This document shows positions 34,878-43,290 of a stretch of DNA of 46,167 nt, in pieces. The notes below the pieces were generated by a model, which saw only the letters and a program-made list of their open reading frames with translations, had not been told where the DNA came from and did no database searches. The position numbers and the translations under genes were made by a program. Each line of letters begins with the position of its first letter. Position 1 is the first letter of the stretch. This stretch comes from Frankia sp. RB7 (GTDB lineage Bacteria; Pseudomonadota; Alphaproteobacteria; Rhizobiales; Xanthobacteraceae), in NCBI GenBank assembly GCA_030403585.1, contig JAUEPE010000055.1, forward strand, positions 1-46,167, written 5' to 3'.

Positions 34878-35405
34878 TTGTCAAGGACGAAGGCACGCAC
34901 GGCGTTGCTGGGAGAATTGGAAGAGGCGATGCGGCGATCGTCCGCGCAGGGCGTGCTGTATGGGCAAACCGTTGCGAACGTGGCCGGAATTGCCAACTCC
35001 GACCTCGAATGCATGGACATCCTCTATCTCGAGGGACGCGTGACCGCGGGCCGGCTTGCAGAGGTGACGGGGCTCACGACCGGCGCTATCACCGGCGTGG
35101 TCGACCGGCTCGAGAAGGCTGGCCTCGTGCGCCGCGAGCGGGACGAGGCCGATCGCCGCAAGGTTTACATCGCCGTCGTGCCGGAGACCGCCATGAAGAT
35201 CGGCGAGCTCTATGTTCCGATGCAGCAGGCGATGGAGAAGGTGTGGAACGCTTATTCCGACGAGGAACTGCGCCTGCTGCTGCGTTTTGCCACTGAGGGC
35301 TACAAGGGGGTGCTTGCCGCGACCGCTGCGCTGAAAGGCCTGCTCGACACGCCGCCGGAGAAACGGCCTGCGCTCAAGCTGAAGAAGCATCCTCGCCAGA
35401 TCTGA
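34878..35405 (+). CDS. MarR family transcriptional regulator
   Basis: The 175-residue protein has a MarR winged helix (about 50-115) with AGRLAEVTGLTTGAITGVVD as recognition helix and VRRERDEADRRKVYIAVV as wing. Translation likely starts at TTG (34878), with GAGGTGAGCC in front. It is divergent from the flavin monooxygenase and probably represses it and itself through the palindrome in between. The last 32 bases overlap the 3' end of the convergent polymerase gene. Confidence 0.92.
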   Translation: MSRTKARTALLGELEEAMRRSSAQGVLYGQTVANVAGIANSDLECMDILYLEGRVTAGRLAEVTGLTTGAITGVVDRLEKAGLVRRERDEADRRKVYIAVVPETAMKIGELYVPMQQAMEKVWNAYSDEELRLLLRFATEGYKGVLAATAALKGLLDTPPEKRPALKLKKHPRQI

Positions 35406-36630
35406 TCTTGTAGGCCTGTGCGGCCGCGATCATGCCCCACATCGCGCCCAGCATCATCCAGAAGTGGCGCCAGTGGTCGGTGTCGATCACGAAGCTCTCG
35501 CCGACGGTGCCGACGAAGGCCGAGAACACCGCGAGATAGGCGCGCTGCCAGGGCACGCGCACGAAGATGTGGCGGAAGCCTGTGATGACAGTGGTGAAGA
35601 CCAGCGCGGGATAGCACACGCCGGAGAGCCAGCCGCCGGACATGAAGGCATTCAGGTAGGAATTGTGGGTATCTTCGGGAAAGAAGCGGTGGAATTGTAA
35701 GGGACCGATGCCGAACGGCAGGTCGAGCGCCATCTCCGCACCTAAGATGTGTCGACCGAACCGGCCGAAGCGGCCTTCGTCATAGCTCTGGTCGAAGCTT
35801 GCGCGCTGCTTGAACATCTCGGCGATGGAGTCGAACGACAACAGCACCGCGATCAGCGCGAGGCCCAGCACGACTGCGACGATGGCCATGATGATGATGC
35901 GCGAGCGCTGCGCATTGGTGCGGCTGGTCAGCACCATCAGTGCCAGCATGAAGGCCGAGGTCAGGACCAGCCCGCCCCAGGCGGCGCGGGAGAAGGCGAG
36001 CAGGATCGCCAGCGACATGATGCCGAAGGCGATGACGTTGCGGAACGCCTTGGCGAACTTGTCGGAGACGACGCTCTGGAGCGCGAACAGCGCCGGCAGG
36101 ATCAGGAAGGCGCCGAGCACGTTCGGGTCCTTGAAGGTACCGCGTGCGCGCTCGTAGAGCGTCAGGAGATCGTGGCCGCCGGGAACGAGGTTGAAATAGC
36201 CGGCGATGGCCGAAAGCGAGGCGACCATCGCGCCGACCACGAGGCCGCGGCGCAGCATGTCGAGCCGTGCCGCCGTGTCCTCGGCGGTGACCATGGCAAA
36301 GAACACCACGGTCACCGCCATATACCACGAGGTAGCGATCCAGCTTGCGACCTCGGACTGGTCGAGCAGCGGGATCGCGCTGATGGTGTAGCCGAAATTG
36401 AGCAGGACCAGCGCCAGCACCAGCGGCATCAGCACGAGCTTGAGCCGCAAGCCGGTGGCGAAGAAGGCGACGGTGGCGAGCAGTGTCGCGAACTCGTAGG
36501 GGCTCGGCTCGATGAAGACGATCGCGCCGGACGCGCCGACCAGCCACACCAGTGCTCGCTGGAGGGCCAGCACGCCGGGCGCAGCCGGTGCGGCCATTTT
36601 CATTCCACCGGCTGTCGCCGCATACGCCAT
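35374..36630 (-). CDS. O-antigen ligase/Wzy-type polysaccharide polymerase
   Basis: The 418-residue protein has about ten membrane segments and a large periplasmic loop with FKQRASFDQSYDEGRFGRFG and DTHNSYLNAFMSGGW, the Wzy_C/O-antigen-ligase pattern. With its neighbours it should polymerise exopolysaccharide repeat units on the periplasmic face. GTG at 36633 directly precedes the ATG used. The 3' end overlaps marR by 32 bp on the other strand. Confidence 0.92.
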   Translation of the reverse strand: MAYAATAGGMKMAAPAAPGVLALQRALVWLVGASGAIVFIEPSPYEFATLLATVAFFATGLRLKLVLMPLVLALVLLNFGYTISAIPLLDQSEVASWIATSWYMAVTVVFFAMVTAEDTAARLDMLRRGLVVGAMVASLSAIAGYFNLVPGGHDLLTLYERARGTFKDPNVLGAFLILPALFALQSVVSDKFAKAFRNVIAFGIMSLAILLAFSRAAWGGLVLTSAFMLALMVLTSRTNAQRSRIIIMAIVAVVLGLALIAVLLSFDSIAEMFKQRASFDQSYDEGRFGRFGRHILGAEMALDLPFGIGPLQFHRFFPEDTHNSYLNAFMSGGWLSGVCYPALVFTTVITGFRHIFVRVPWQRAYLAVFSAFVGTVGESFVIDTDHWRHFWMMLGAMWGMIAAAQAYKIRSGEDASSA

Positions 36631-36675
36631 CACACGCTCACACGTTTACGCTACTCGCACATTACAAGCACAGCT

Positions 36676-36704
36676 GTCATCGCCCGGCTTGACCGGGGCA
36701 TGAC
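36676..36704. repeat. Short hairpin repeat between two EPS genes
   Basis: GTCATCGCCCGG and CCGGGGCATGAC are imperfect inverted arms around a CTTGA centre, the same general form as the CCCGGGC-type repeats elsewhere in the window. It lies in the 80-bp gap between the polymerase and sugar-transferase genes and might give a messenger processing or attenuation point. Confidence 0.65.
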
Positions 36705-36710
36705 GGAAAC

Positions 36711-38258
36711 TCAATACGCGTTCTCGTTCTTGGTCAGCAGCGAGAGCGGCGTTTTCAGGAGAATGACGAGGTCGAACAGCACCGACCAGTTCTCGATGTA
36801 GTACAGGTCGAACTCGACGCGCTTCTGGATCTTCTCTTCGTTGTCGATCTCGCCGCGCCAACCGTTGATCTGGGCCCAGCCGGTAATGCCGGGCTTGACG
36901 CGATGGCGTGCGAAATAGCCGTCGACGGCTTCGTCGAACAGGCGGCTCTGGAGCTTGCCCTGCACCGCATGCGGGCGCGGGCCGACCAAAGAGAGATTGC
37001 CGGAGAACACCACGTTGAACAGCTGCGGCAGCTCGTCGAGGCTGGTCTTGCGGATGAAGCGGCCGATGCGGGTGACGCGCGGATCGTTCTTGGTCACGAC
37101 CTTCGACGCGGTCGGGTCGGCCTGGTGGTGATACATCGAGCGAAACTTGTAGACGTCGATGCGTTCATTGTTGAAGCCGAACCGCTTCTGGCGGAACAGG
37201 ACCGGGCCGGGGCTGTCGAGCCTCACCGCCAGCGCCACCAGCGCCATCACGGGAAGCGCTACGAGCAACGCGAGGCTGCCGACGACACGGTCGAACAGCC
37301 ATTTCATCACCAGATCCCAGTCGGTGATCGGCGCTTCGAACACGTCGAGCGTCGGCACTTCGCCGAGATAGGAATAGGAGCGGGGACGGAAGCGCAGCTT
37401 GTTGGTGTGCGCGGACAAGCGGATGTCGACCGGCAGTACCCAGAGTTTCTTCAGCATCTCCAGGATGCGCGTCTCCGCCGAGATCGGCAGCGCGAACAGC
37501 ACCAGATCGACCCGGGTGCGGCGGGCGAATTCGACGATGTCGTCGACCTTGCCGAGCTTGCGTGCGCCGGCGCAGGTGTCGAGCGCGCGGCTGTCGTTGC
37601 GGTCGTCGAACACGCCGAGCACGTGGATGTCGGAATCCTCCTGCGCGTTCAGCGCTTCGACCAGCTGTTCGCCGTTGCTGTCGGAGCCGACGATGATGGT
37701 GCGGCGATCGAGCCGGCCCTGGCGCGCCCAGCTGCGCACCAGCGAGCGCAGGATAAGGCGCTCGGCGACCAGCGCGGCGAGGCCGAGGAAGTAGAAGGCG
37801 GCAAGCCACAGCCGCGACATCTCGCTGCCGAACTTGGCGAAAAAGGAGATGCCGATGAACAGCAGGAAGACGAACGACCAGGACGAGATCATCCGCGTCA
37901 TCTGCCGGAGCTGCCCGCGGAACAGCTGCACTTGATAGATGTCCGCGGCCTGGAAGCAGACCACGGCGGCGACCGCGACGGCGATGATCTCCGCGGGATA
38001 GACCCAGCTGAAACCGGCGAGCGGCATGACGTAGCCGACATAAAGAGCGATGCCGACAAAGCTCAGGAGGGCAAAATCGATTGCGCGCGCAAAGCCGGTG
38101 ATCACGATCGGCGAATAGGCGCGTGCGACCTTCTGGTTGACGACTTCGAGCGCAGCCGGCGTAAGCCGGCGACGGCGTTCGATGAATGCTGTTTCAGCCG
38201 GCTTGGCCGCGGCGCTGGTCGCGGCATCGAGCATCGAGCGTGCGTTGAGCGGTTCCAC
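36711..38258 (-). CDS. Undecaprenyl-phosphate glucose phosphotransferase (priming sugar transferase)
   Basis: This enzyme moves a hexose-1-phosphate onto undecaprenyl phosphate and so starts each exopolysaccharide repeat unit. The protein (about 515 residues) has four N-terminal membrane segments (about 50-165), a CoA-binding-like domain (TIIVGSDSNGEQLVEALN) and the C-terminal bacterial sugar-transferase domain with KFRSMYHH, KTSLDELPQL and KPGITGWAQINGWRGE. The GTG at 38258 is the likely start (VEPLNARSMLD); ATG at 38234 or a longer frame to 38330 are alternatives. The cluster neighbours fit Wzy-dependent EPS. Confidence 0.94.
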   Translation of the reverse strand: MEPLNARSMLDAATSAAAKPAETAFIERRRRLTPAALEVVNQKVARAYSPIVITGFARAIDFALLSFVGIALYVGYVMPLAGFSWVYPAEIIAVAVAAVVCFQAADIYQVQLFRGQLRQMTRMISSWSFVFLLFIGISFFAKFGSEMSRLWLAAFYFLGLAALVAERLILRSLVRSWARQGRLDRRTIIVGSDSNGEQLVEALNAQEDSDIHVLGVFDDRNDSRALDTCAGARKLGKVDDIVEFARRTRVDLVLFALPISAETRILEMLKKLWVLPVDIRLSAHTNKLRFRPRSYSYLGEVPTLDVFEAPITDWDLVMKWLFDRVVGSLALLVALPVMALVALAVRLDSPGPVLFRQKRFGFNNERIDVYKFRSMYHHQADPTASKVVTKNDPRVTRIGRFIRKTSLDELPQLFNVVFSGNLSLVGPRPHAVQGKLQSRLFDEAVDGYFARHRVKPGITGWAQINGWRGEIDNEEKIQKRVEFDLYYIENWSVLFDLVILLKTPLSLLTKNENAY

Positions 38259-38378
38259 GGGCGTCCACGTCCATTCCAAAAACCCGTGGCGCGGCTTTGC
38301 ACCCCAGGCAAGAGCATCCCCTAGGCTCATCGGATAACGGACAAATCGGAAGATTTTCTAAAGCGGCCTTAAGGATGG

Positions 38379-39512
38379 TTAATGATTTGCAAATGCATCG
38401 CGGTAACCCGCGAGCACGCCGTCGACCATCGCCTGCTGGGAGAAATGCGCCGAGATCCGTTCGCGCAGGGAGCTCGCGCGTTCGGCAATTCCCCCCGGAT
38501 TGTCGAGCGCCGCCGCGATCGCCTCGGCCATGGCCTCTGCGTTGCTCGCAGCGAACAGGGCCGGGCTCTCGGGTCCAAAGATCTCGGGAATGCCGCCGAC
38601 GCGCGCAGCGATCATGGGAATGCCGGCCGCGCTCGCCTCGATCACGACATAGGGCATGGAATCGCCGCGCGAGGGAACGACCAGCAGCCGTCCCTTGGAA
38701 AAGCCGTAGCGCGCCTTGACGTGGCCGATGAAGCGGATCGTATCCGTCAGGCCGAGCCTTTCGACCTGAGCCTTCAACGCCGCCGTCTCCTCGCCATCGC
38801 CGCCGAGCGTCAGCGTGACCTTCTTGCCGTTCTCATGCAGCCGGGCCACTGCGTCGACCAGGAGGTCGGCGCCCTTGATGTGCCGGAACTCGCCGACATA
38901 GGCAAGGTCGGTGGCGTCGTCGGCGATGACGACGGGCTCGAACTCCTCCGGCGTCACGCCGTTGAAGACGCAATGCACCACGCCCTTGGGCGTGCCGACG
39001 ATGCGCTGATAGGTGTCGCGGGCAAAGGCACTCTCGAACAGGAACAGATCCGTCGCGTCCATCAGCGTGCGCTCGAGCCGCGCGTAAAACTCGCCCTTCA
39101 GGGTGTTGAGAGGATAGTGCAGCGAGCCGCCGTGCGGGGTGTAGATGCGGATAGTGTCGTCCGCGCGGCGCCGCATGCGCACGAAAGCGCCGGCCTTGGC
39201 ACCGTGGCCGTGCAAGACGTCGGGCTTGAGCGTGGCGATCAGGCGGCGCATGCGCAGCCAGACCAGGAAATCCTCCGGCGAGGGTTCGCGGCGGATCGCA
39301 AGCCGATGCACGCCGAGCTTCAGCCGTGGCGCGAGCTCGGCCAGCGCCTTGTCCGCGCGTTCGCCGCCGGTGAGGCTGTCGGCGAGAATACCGACATGAT
39401 GACCGCGATCGACCTGGCCGTTGGCGAGGTCGAGGATGTGCCTGAAGATGCCGCCGACGGGCGCGCGTACGGCGTGCAGGATGCGAAGCGGCTGGTCGGG
39501 AGAGGGGGGCAT
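38379..39512 (-). CDS. GT4-family glycosyltransferase
   Basis: The 377-residue protein is a GT-B retaining glycosyltransferase. The N-terminal domain begins LRILHAVRAPVGGIFRHILD; the C-terminal domain has GGDGEETAALKAQVERLGL and the nucleotide-sugar motif PSRGDSMPYVVIEASAAGIP (E-x7-E type). It probably adds a sugar to the lipid-linked repeat unit begun by the neighbouring sugar transferase. MPPSPDQPLR is the likely start; the longer TTG-started frame is less likely. It shares the divergent promoter region with the Wzc-like gene. Confidence 0.94.
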   Translation of the reverse strand: MPPSPDQPLRILHAVRAPVGGIFRHILDLANGQVDRGHHVGILADSLTGGERADKALAELAPRLKLGVHRLAIRREPSPEDFLVWLRMRRLIATLKPDVLHGHGAKAGAFVRMRRRADDTIRIYTPHGGSLHYPLNTLKGEFYARLERTLMDATDLFLFESAFARDTYQRIVGTPKGVVHCVFNGVTPEEFEPVVIADDATDLAYVGEFRHIKGADLLVDAVARLHENGKKVTLTLGGDGEETAALKAQVERLGLTDTIRFIGHVKARYGFSKGRLLVVPSRGDSMPYVVIEASAAGIPMIAARVGGIPEIFGPESPALFAASNAEAMAEAIAAALDNPGGIAERASSLRERISAHFSQQAMVDGVLAGYRDAFANH

Positions 39513-39714
39513 GATCAAAACCAGCGCTCGACGGCGAATGCCGAACAAAGTTCTCGAAATATCGAGATGGATTAAGGCTCCTCGTGGTTAACAAACGGTG
39601 ACGAACGCGCTTGTGCTGCCGGCGAGACGTCGCGATTAACCCAGCGGCAACCTTAATGGAGTGTAATTGGCATCGTCGACGTACAAGAGTGGCGTTGCCC
39701 TGCGGGAGTGTTCG

Positions 39715-41958
39715 ATGCGTTTAGCGTTCTGGCGTGCCGGCAAGGACAAGGCCGTCATCGAGCGGGCCGTCTCGAAGGCCAAGCACGAGGCCAAACCTGA
39801 GACCAGGCCCAGAGTTGAAGCCAGGCCCGCGCCGGTTGTTGCGCAGCCGGCGCCAGCCGAATCAGGTGACATCGATCTGCACGCGCTTGGCGGCGCGCTC
39901 GCGCGCAAGCGCGGCTGGATCATCGTGCCGACAGTGCTTGCGCTCGTCGCATCCGTTGCCGTCGTCAACTTCATCACGCCGCGCTACAAATCCGAATCGC
40001 GCATCCTGATCGACGGTCGCGAGAACGTCTTCCTGCGGCCGAGCAGCGACCGCAGCACCGAGGAGCGGCAGGCGCTCGACCCCGAGGCCGTCACCAGCCA
40101 GGTGCAGCTCGTGTTGTCGCGCGACCTCGCGCGCGAGATCATCAAGAAGAACAAGCTTGCGGAGCGCCCCGAATTCGATCCGGTGCTGCAAGGCGTCTCG
40201 CCGCTGAAATCGCTGGCTGCGATGGTCGGCATCGGCCGCGATCCGTTCTCGATGACGCCGGAAGAGCGCGTGCTCGATGCCTATTACGATCGCCTGCAGG
40301 CCTACGCCGTCGACAAGTCGCGCGTGATCGTGGTCGAATTCCAGTCGCAGGATCCCGAGCTGGCCGTGCGCGTCGCCAATTCGATCGCCGACGGCTATCT
40401 CGTGCTCCAGCAGAACGCGCGTCAGGAGCAGGCGCGCAACGCCAGCCAGTGGCTCTCGGGCGAAATCGAAAATCTGCGCAAGAAAGTCTCCGACGCCGAA
40501 GCCAAGGTCGAGGACTTCCGTTCCAAATCGTCGCTGTTCGTCGGCACCAACAACACCACGCTGTCGAACCAGCAGATGGGTGAGGTCAACACCCAGCTGA
40601 ACAATGCGCGCTCGATGAGGGCGGATGCGGAATCCAGGGCGCGGCTGATCAAGGAGATGCTCCAGAGCGGCAAGCCGATCGAGGCATCCGAGGTGGTGAA
40701 TTCCGAATTGATGCGGCGATTGTCCGAACAGCGGGTGACGCTGCGGGCGCAGCTCGCGGAGCAGTCGTCCACGCTGCTCGGCAATCATCCGCGCATCAAG
40801 GAATTGAAGGCGCAACTTGGCGATCTCGACAATCAGATTCGCGACGAGGCGGCCAAGATCTCGCGCTCGCTCGAAAGCGATGCGCGGATCGCCGGCGGCC
40901 GGGTCGACGGTCTGACCGCGAGCCTCGAGCAGCTCAAGAAACAGGCGACCTCGACCAACGGTCAGGACGTGCAGCTTCGCGCGCTCGATCGCGAAGCCAA
41001 GGCGCAGCGCGACCTGCTCGAGACCTATCTTGGAAAATACCGCGAGGCGAGCACCCGCGAGAGCATCGATTCCGCGCCGGCGGAAGGCCGCATCATCTCG
41101 CGCGCCATCGTCTCCAACACGCCGGCCTATCCGAAGAAGCTGCCGATCGTGTTGATCGCGACGCTGGCGACACTGCTGCTCTCGTCCGGTCTCGTCGTCA
41201 CTGGCGAGCTGTTGCGCCAGACCGCGCCGCGCGCCATTGCCTCGTTCGTGCCAGCGGCGGCGGTGGCTCGCCGTGAGCCGGTCGTCGATCCTGTCGTGGA
41301 GGAGGAGCCTGCACCGCTGCAGCCAACGATGACGTCCGACGCCGGTGTCGACGAATTCGTCGAGATCGGACAACTGGCCGAAAGCTTGCGCTCTGCGGGC
41401 CCGGCCGCGAAGAAGGTCACCGTGCTCGGCACCGCATCGGGCGATGCCATCACGCTGTCGACGCTGACGCTCGCTCGGCATCTGGCGCGCGATGCGCGCG
41501 TCGTCGTGGTCGATCTCGCCGCATCCTCGCCGACGATTGCCGCGGTGTCTGTCGATCCGAATGCGCCCGGTCTTGCCGAGTTGATGCAGGGGCATGCCTC
41601 GTTTGCCCAGGTCATCACGCGCGACAAACTCTCGCGGTTGCACCTGGTCATGGCCGGCCGTGCCGGCTTCGACCGCAGCCTGCTGCAGTCGCCGCGGGTG
41701 ACGCTCGCGATCGACGCCTTGTTGCGCGCCTACGACCACGTGCTCGTGGACGCCGGCAGCGCCTCCGATCTGCCGGCCGAACTGCTGACGGCGAATGCCC
41801 GCGCCGTCGTGGTGCCCGATGTTTCGATGGATGCGGATGCGCGCACGCTGATGTGCGAGCAGCTCAAGGCCGTCGGCTTCAGCGAGGTGACGATGCTGAG
41901 CCGGCCCGTGCAGCCGTCCGAAGGGATGGTGGAAGGGCCGCGCGTGGTGGCAGCGTAA
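39715..41958 (+). CDS. Wzc/ExoP-like chain-length and export protein with degenerate kinase domain
   Basis: The 747-residue protein has a first membrane segment at about 68-86, a periplasmic coiled-coil Wzz domain (about 90-470) with the conserved TPAYPKKLP before a second membrane segment (about 476-498), and a cytoplasmic BY-kinase-like domain (about 545-735). The Walker A position reads GTASGDAITLS (572-582), without the GKS/T lysine. The aspartates of Walker A' (VVVVDLAAS) and Walker B (DHVLVDAG) remain. There is no tyrosine-rich tail. It starts at 39715 (MRLAFWRAGK) after GGGAG. It probably controls chain length without active phosphorylation. Confidence 0.93.
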   Translation: MRLAFWRAGKDKAVIERAVSKAKHEAKPETRPRVEARPAPVVAQPAPAESGDIDLHALGGALARKRGWIIVPTVLALVASVAVVNFITPRYKSESRILIDGRENVFLRPSSDRSTEERQALDPEAVTSQVQLVLSRDLAREIIKKNKLAERPEFDPVLQGVSPLKSLAAMVGIGRDPFSMTPEERVLDAYYDRLQAYAVDKSRVIVVEFQSQDPELAVRVANSIADGYLVLQQNARQEQARNASQWLSGEIENLRKKVSDAEAKVEDFRSKSSLFVGTNNTTLSNQQMGEVNTQLNNARSMRADAESRARLIKEMLQSGKPIEASEVVNSELMRRLSEQRVTLRAQLAEQSSTLLGNHPRIKELKAQLGDLDNQIRDEAAKISRSLESDARIAGGRVDGLTASLEQLKKQATSTNGQDVQLRALDREAKAQRDLLETYLGKYREASTRESIDSAPAEGRIISRAIVSNTPAYPKKLPIVLIATLATLLLSSGLVVTGELLRQTAPRAIASFVPAAAVARREPVVDPVVEEEPAPLQPTMTSDAGVDEFVEIGQLAESLRSAGPAAKKVTVLGTASGDAITLSTLTLARHLARDARVVVVDLAASSPTIAAVSVDPNAPGLAELMQGHASFAQVITRDKLSRLHLVMAGRAGFDRSLLQSPRVTLAIDALLRAYDHVLVDAGSASDLPAELLTANARAVVVPDVSMDADARTLMCEQLKAVGFSEVTMLSRPVQPSEGMVEGPRVVAA

Positions 41959-41979
41959 GGCGGGGGAGCGCCTCGGCGC

Positions 41980-43161
41980 CTAACCGAAGGCCTGGCGTAG
42001 CCGTCGCGCCAGGTCGAACAGCATCTGGTTCTGTTTGACCAGGCGCTTGCCGTGGTTGAGTGAGGACATCGCCATCGCCGCGAGCTTGCCGCGCGAGGTC
42101 AGGGGCACGAAGCTGTCGAAAATGTCCTCGTCGTCCTTGCAGAACATGCGCTTGTACTCGTCCGTGCCGATGCCGAGGTCGAGCGAGCGATAGCCGCGCT
42201 CGGCGTAGCGGTCGATAATGTAGCGCATCAGGATCAGGCCCGGGCTGTAGCGGGCGTACTCCGACATCGTGTAGGTGTTGAACATCGTCGAGAAGCGCCG
42301 GCCGTCGGCGACGCCGGCGAAGATCGCGATCACCTCGTCGTCGCATTCGAGCGCATGGATGTCGATGACACGGCCTTCGCCGCGCGGCGCGAGGCAGGCG
42401 CTGCGGATGAATTGCTCGACACCCGGTTCGGCAAAGACGTTCGGCAGTTTCTGCTCCGCCATCCGTGCCGGCTTGACGCGGAAGAACCAGTCGAGCAGGC
42501 GGATGACGTCCGCGTCCGTCGTGGCAAGGTGGTAGCGATAGCCGGCGAGCGCCTGGAGTTTCTTCTCCTTGCTCTTGAGCCGGCGGCGGAAGGAGTTGCT
42601 GATCCGGGATGCGGTCGGGCCACCCGGCTCCATCGCCAGCAGCGGGCAGCCATTGATGGCGCTCTGCTGTGGCAGCAGCGCAAACGGATTCTGCTGATCA
42701 TGCCAGCGCTTCGGCTGCTGCGTCAGCGCGAGAACGTCGACCTGGTCATGCAAGGGCGCGAACAGCACGTCGAGATCGGCGGTAACGGCCTGTGCTGCGA
42801 ACTCGGCGTTCCACAGCCCCATGTTGAAGGTCGTGTGCTTGCCGCCCATGAAGCAGGCCGTGCGAACACCGTGGCCCTGGCGCAGCGCGAGCGGAAGCAG
42901 CGTGAGCGGCGTCTGTTCGGCGTCGCGGGCGATCACGACGAAGGGACGGGCGCCTTCGCGTTCCCCGACCGATCGCGCCCATGAGCCCAGAAGATCGAAC
43001 CGCTGATAGGGCGTGAAGAGATGACCGGGCTCCTCGAGGGTGCGCCAGGCCGCCTCAGCCTCTGCAATATCGTTGATGAGGTCGACATGCGCGATACGGC
43101 TCGCTTTCGACCGCGCTGGCGATTCTGCCGTCCGGCTTTGCATCGCCGCAGCCATGGTCAT
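41980..43161 (-). CDS. GNAT-fold protein of the CelD/BioF2-like family (EPS cluster)
   Basis: The 393-residue protein matches the CelD/BioF2-like acetyltransferase group, often found in polysaccharide clusters. FTPYQRFDLLGSWARS at the N-terminus, RRRLKSKEKKL, and the C-terminal YRSLDLGIGTDEYKRMF block are characteristic. It may acylate a polysaccharide sugar or provide a related modification. The start at 43161 (MTMAAAMQS) is used; other nearby ATGs are possible. It converges with the Wzc-like gene, 21 bp apart, and is divergent from the NodB-like gene. Confidence 0.9.
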   Translation of the reverse strand: MTMAAAMQSRTAESPARSKASRIAHVDLINDIAEAEAAWRTLEEPGHLFTPYQRFDLLGSWARSVGEREGARPFVVIARDAEQTPLTLLPLALRQGHGVRTACFMGGKHTTFNMGLWNAEFAAQAVTADLDVLFAPLHDQVDVLALTQQPKRWHDQQNPFALLPQQSAINGCPLLAMEPGGPTASRISNSFRRRLKSKEKKLQALAGYRYHLATTDADVIRLLDWFFRVKPARMAEQKLPNVFAEPGVEQFIRSACLAPRGEGRVIDIHALECDDEVIAIFAGVADGRRFSTMFNTYTMSEYARYSPGLILMRYIIDRYAERGYRSLDLGIGTDEYKRMFCKDDEDIFDSFVPLTSRGKLAAMAMSSLNHGKRLVKQNQMLFDLARRLRQAFG

Positions 43162-43290
43162 CCGCGAAACCTGTCGAGAAAACGAAAAATACGTATTTCG
43201 GCCTGTGGCCGACCTTTGCAAATAAATGTCAACAAAGGGTAATGACTATGAACGAGGGAACAGGCCGCCGGCGAACGCGAAGGTGGGATA

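Noticed and set aside
36903..38324. A 473-codon plus-strand frame opposite the sugar-transferase gene
   Set aside because: It is a high-GC antisense shadow of a clearly conserved gene, with Arg/Asp/His-rich low-complexity translation.
39862..41739. A 625-codon minus-strand frame opposite the Wzc-like gene
   Set aside because: It is a mirror frame with Arg/Asp/His-rich translation, typical of high-GC antisense, and has no ribosome site.
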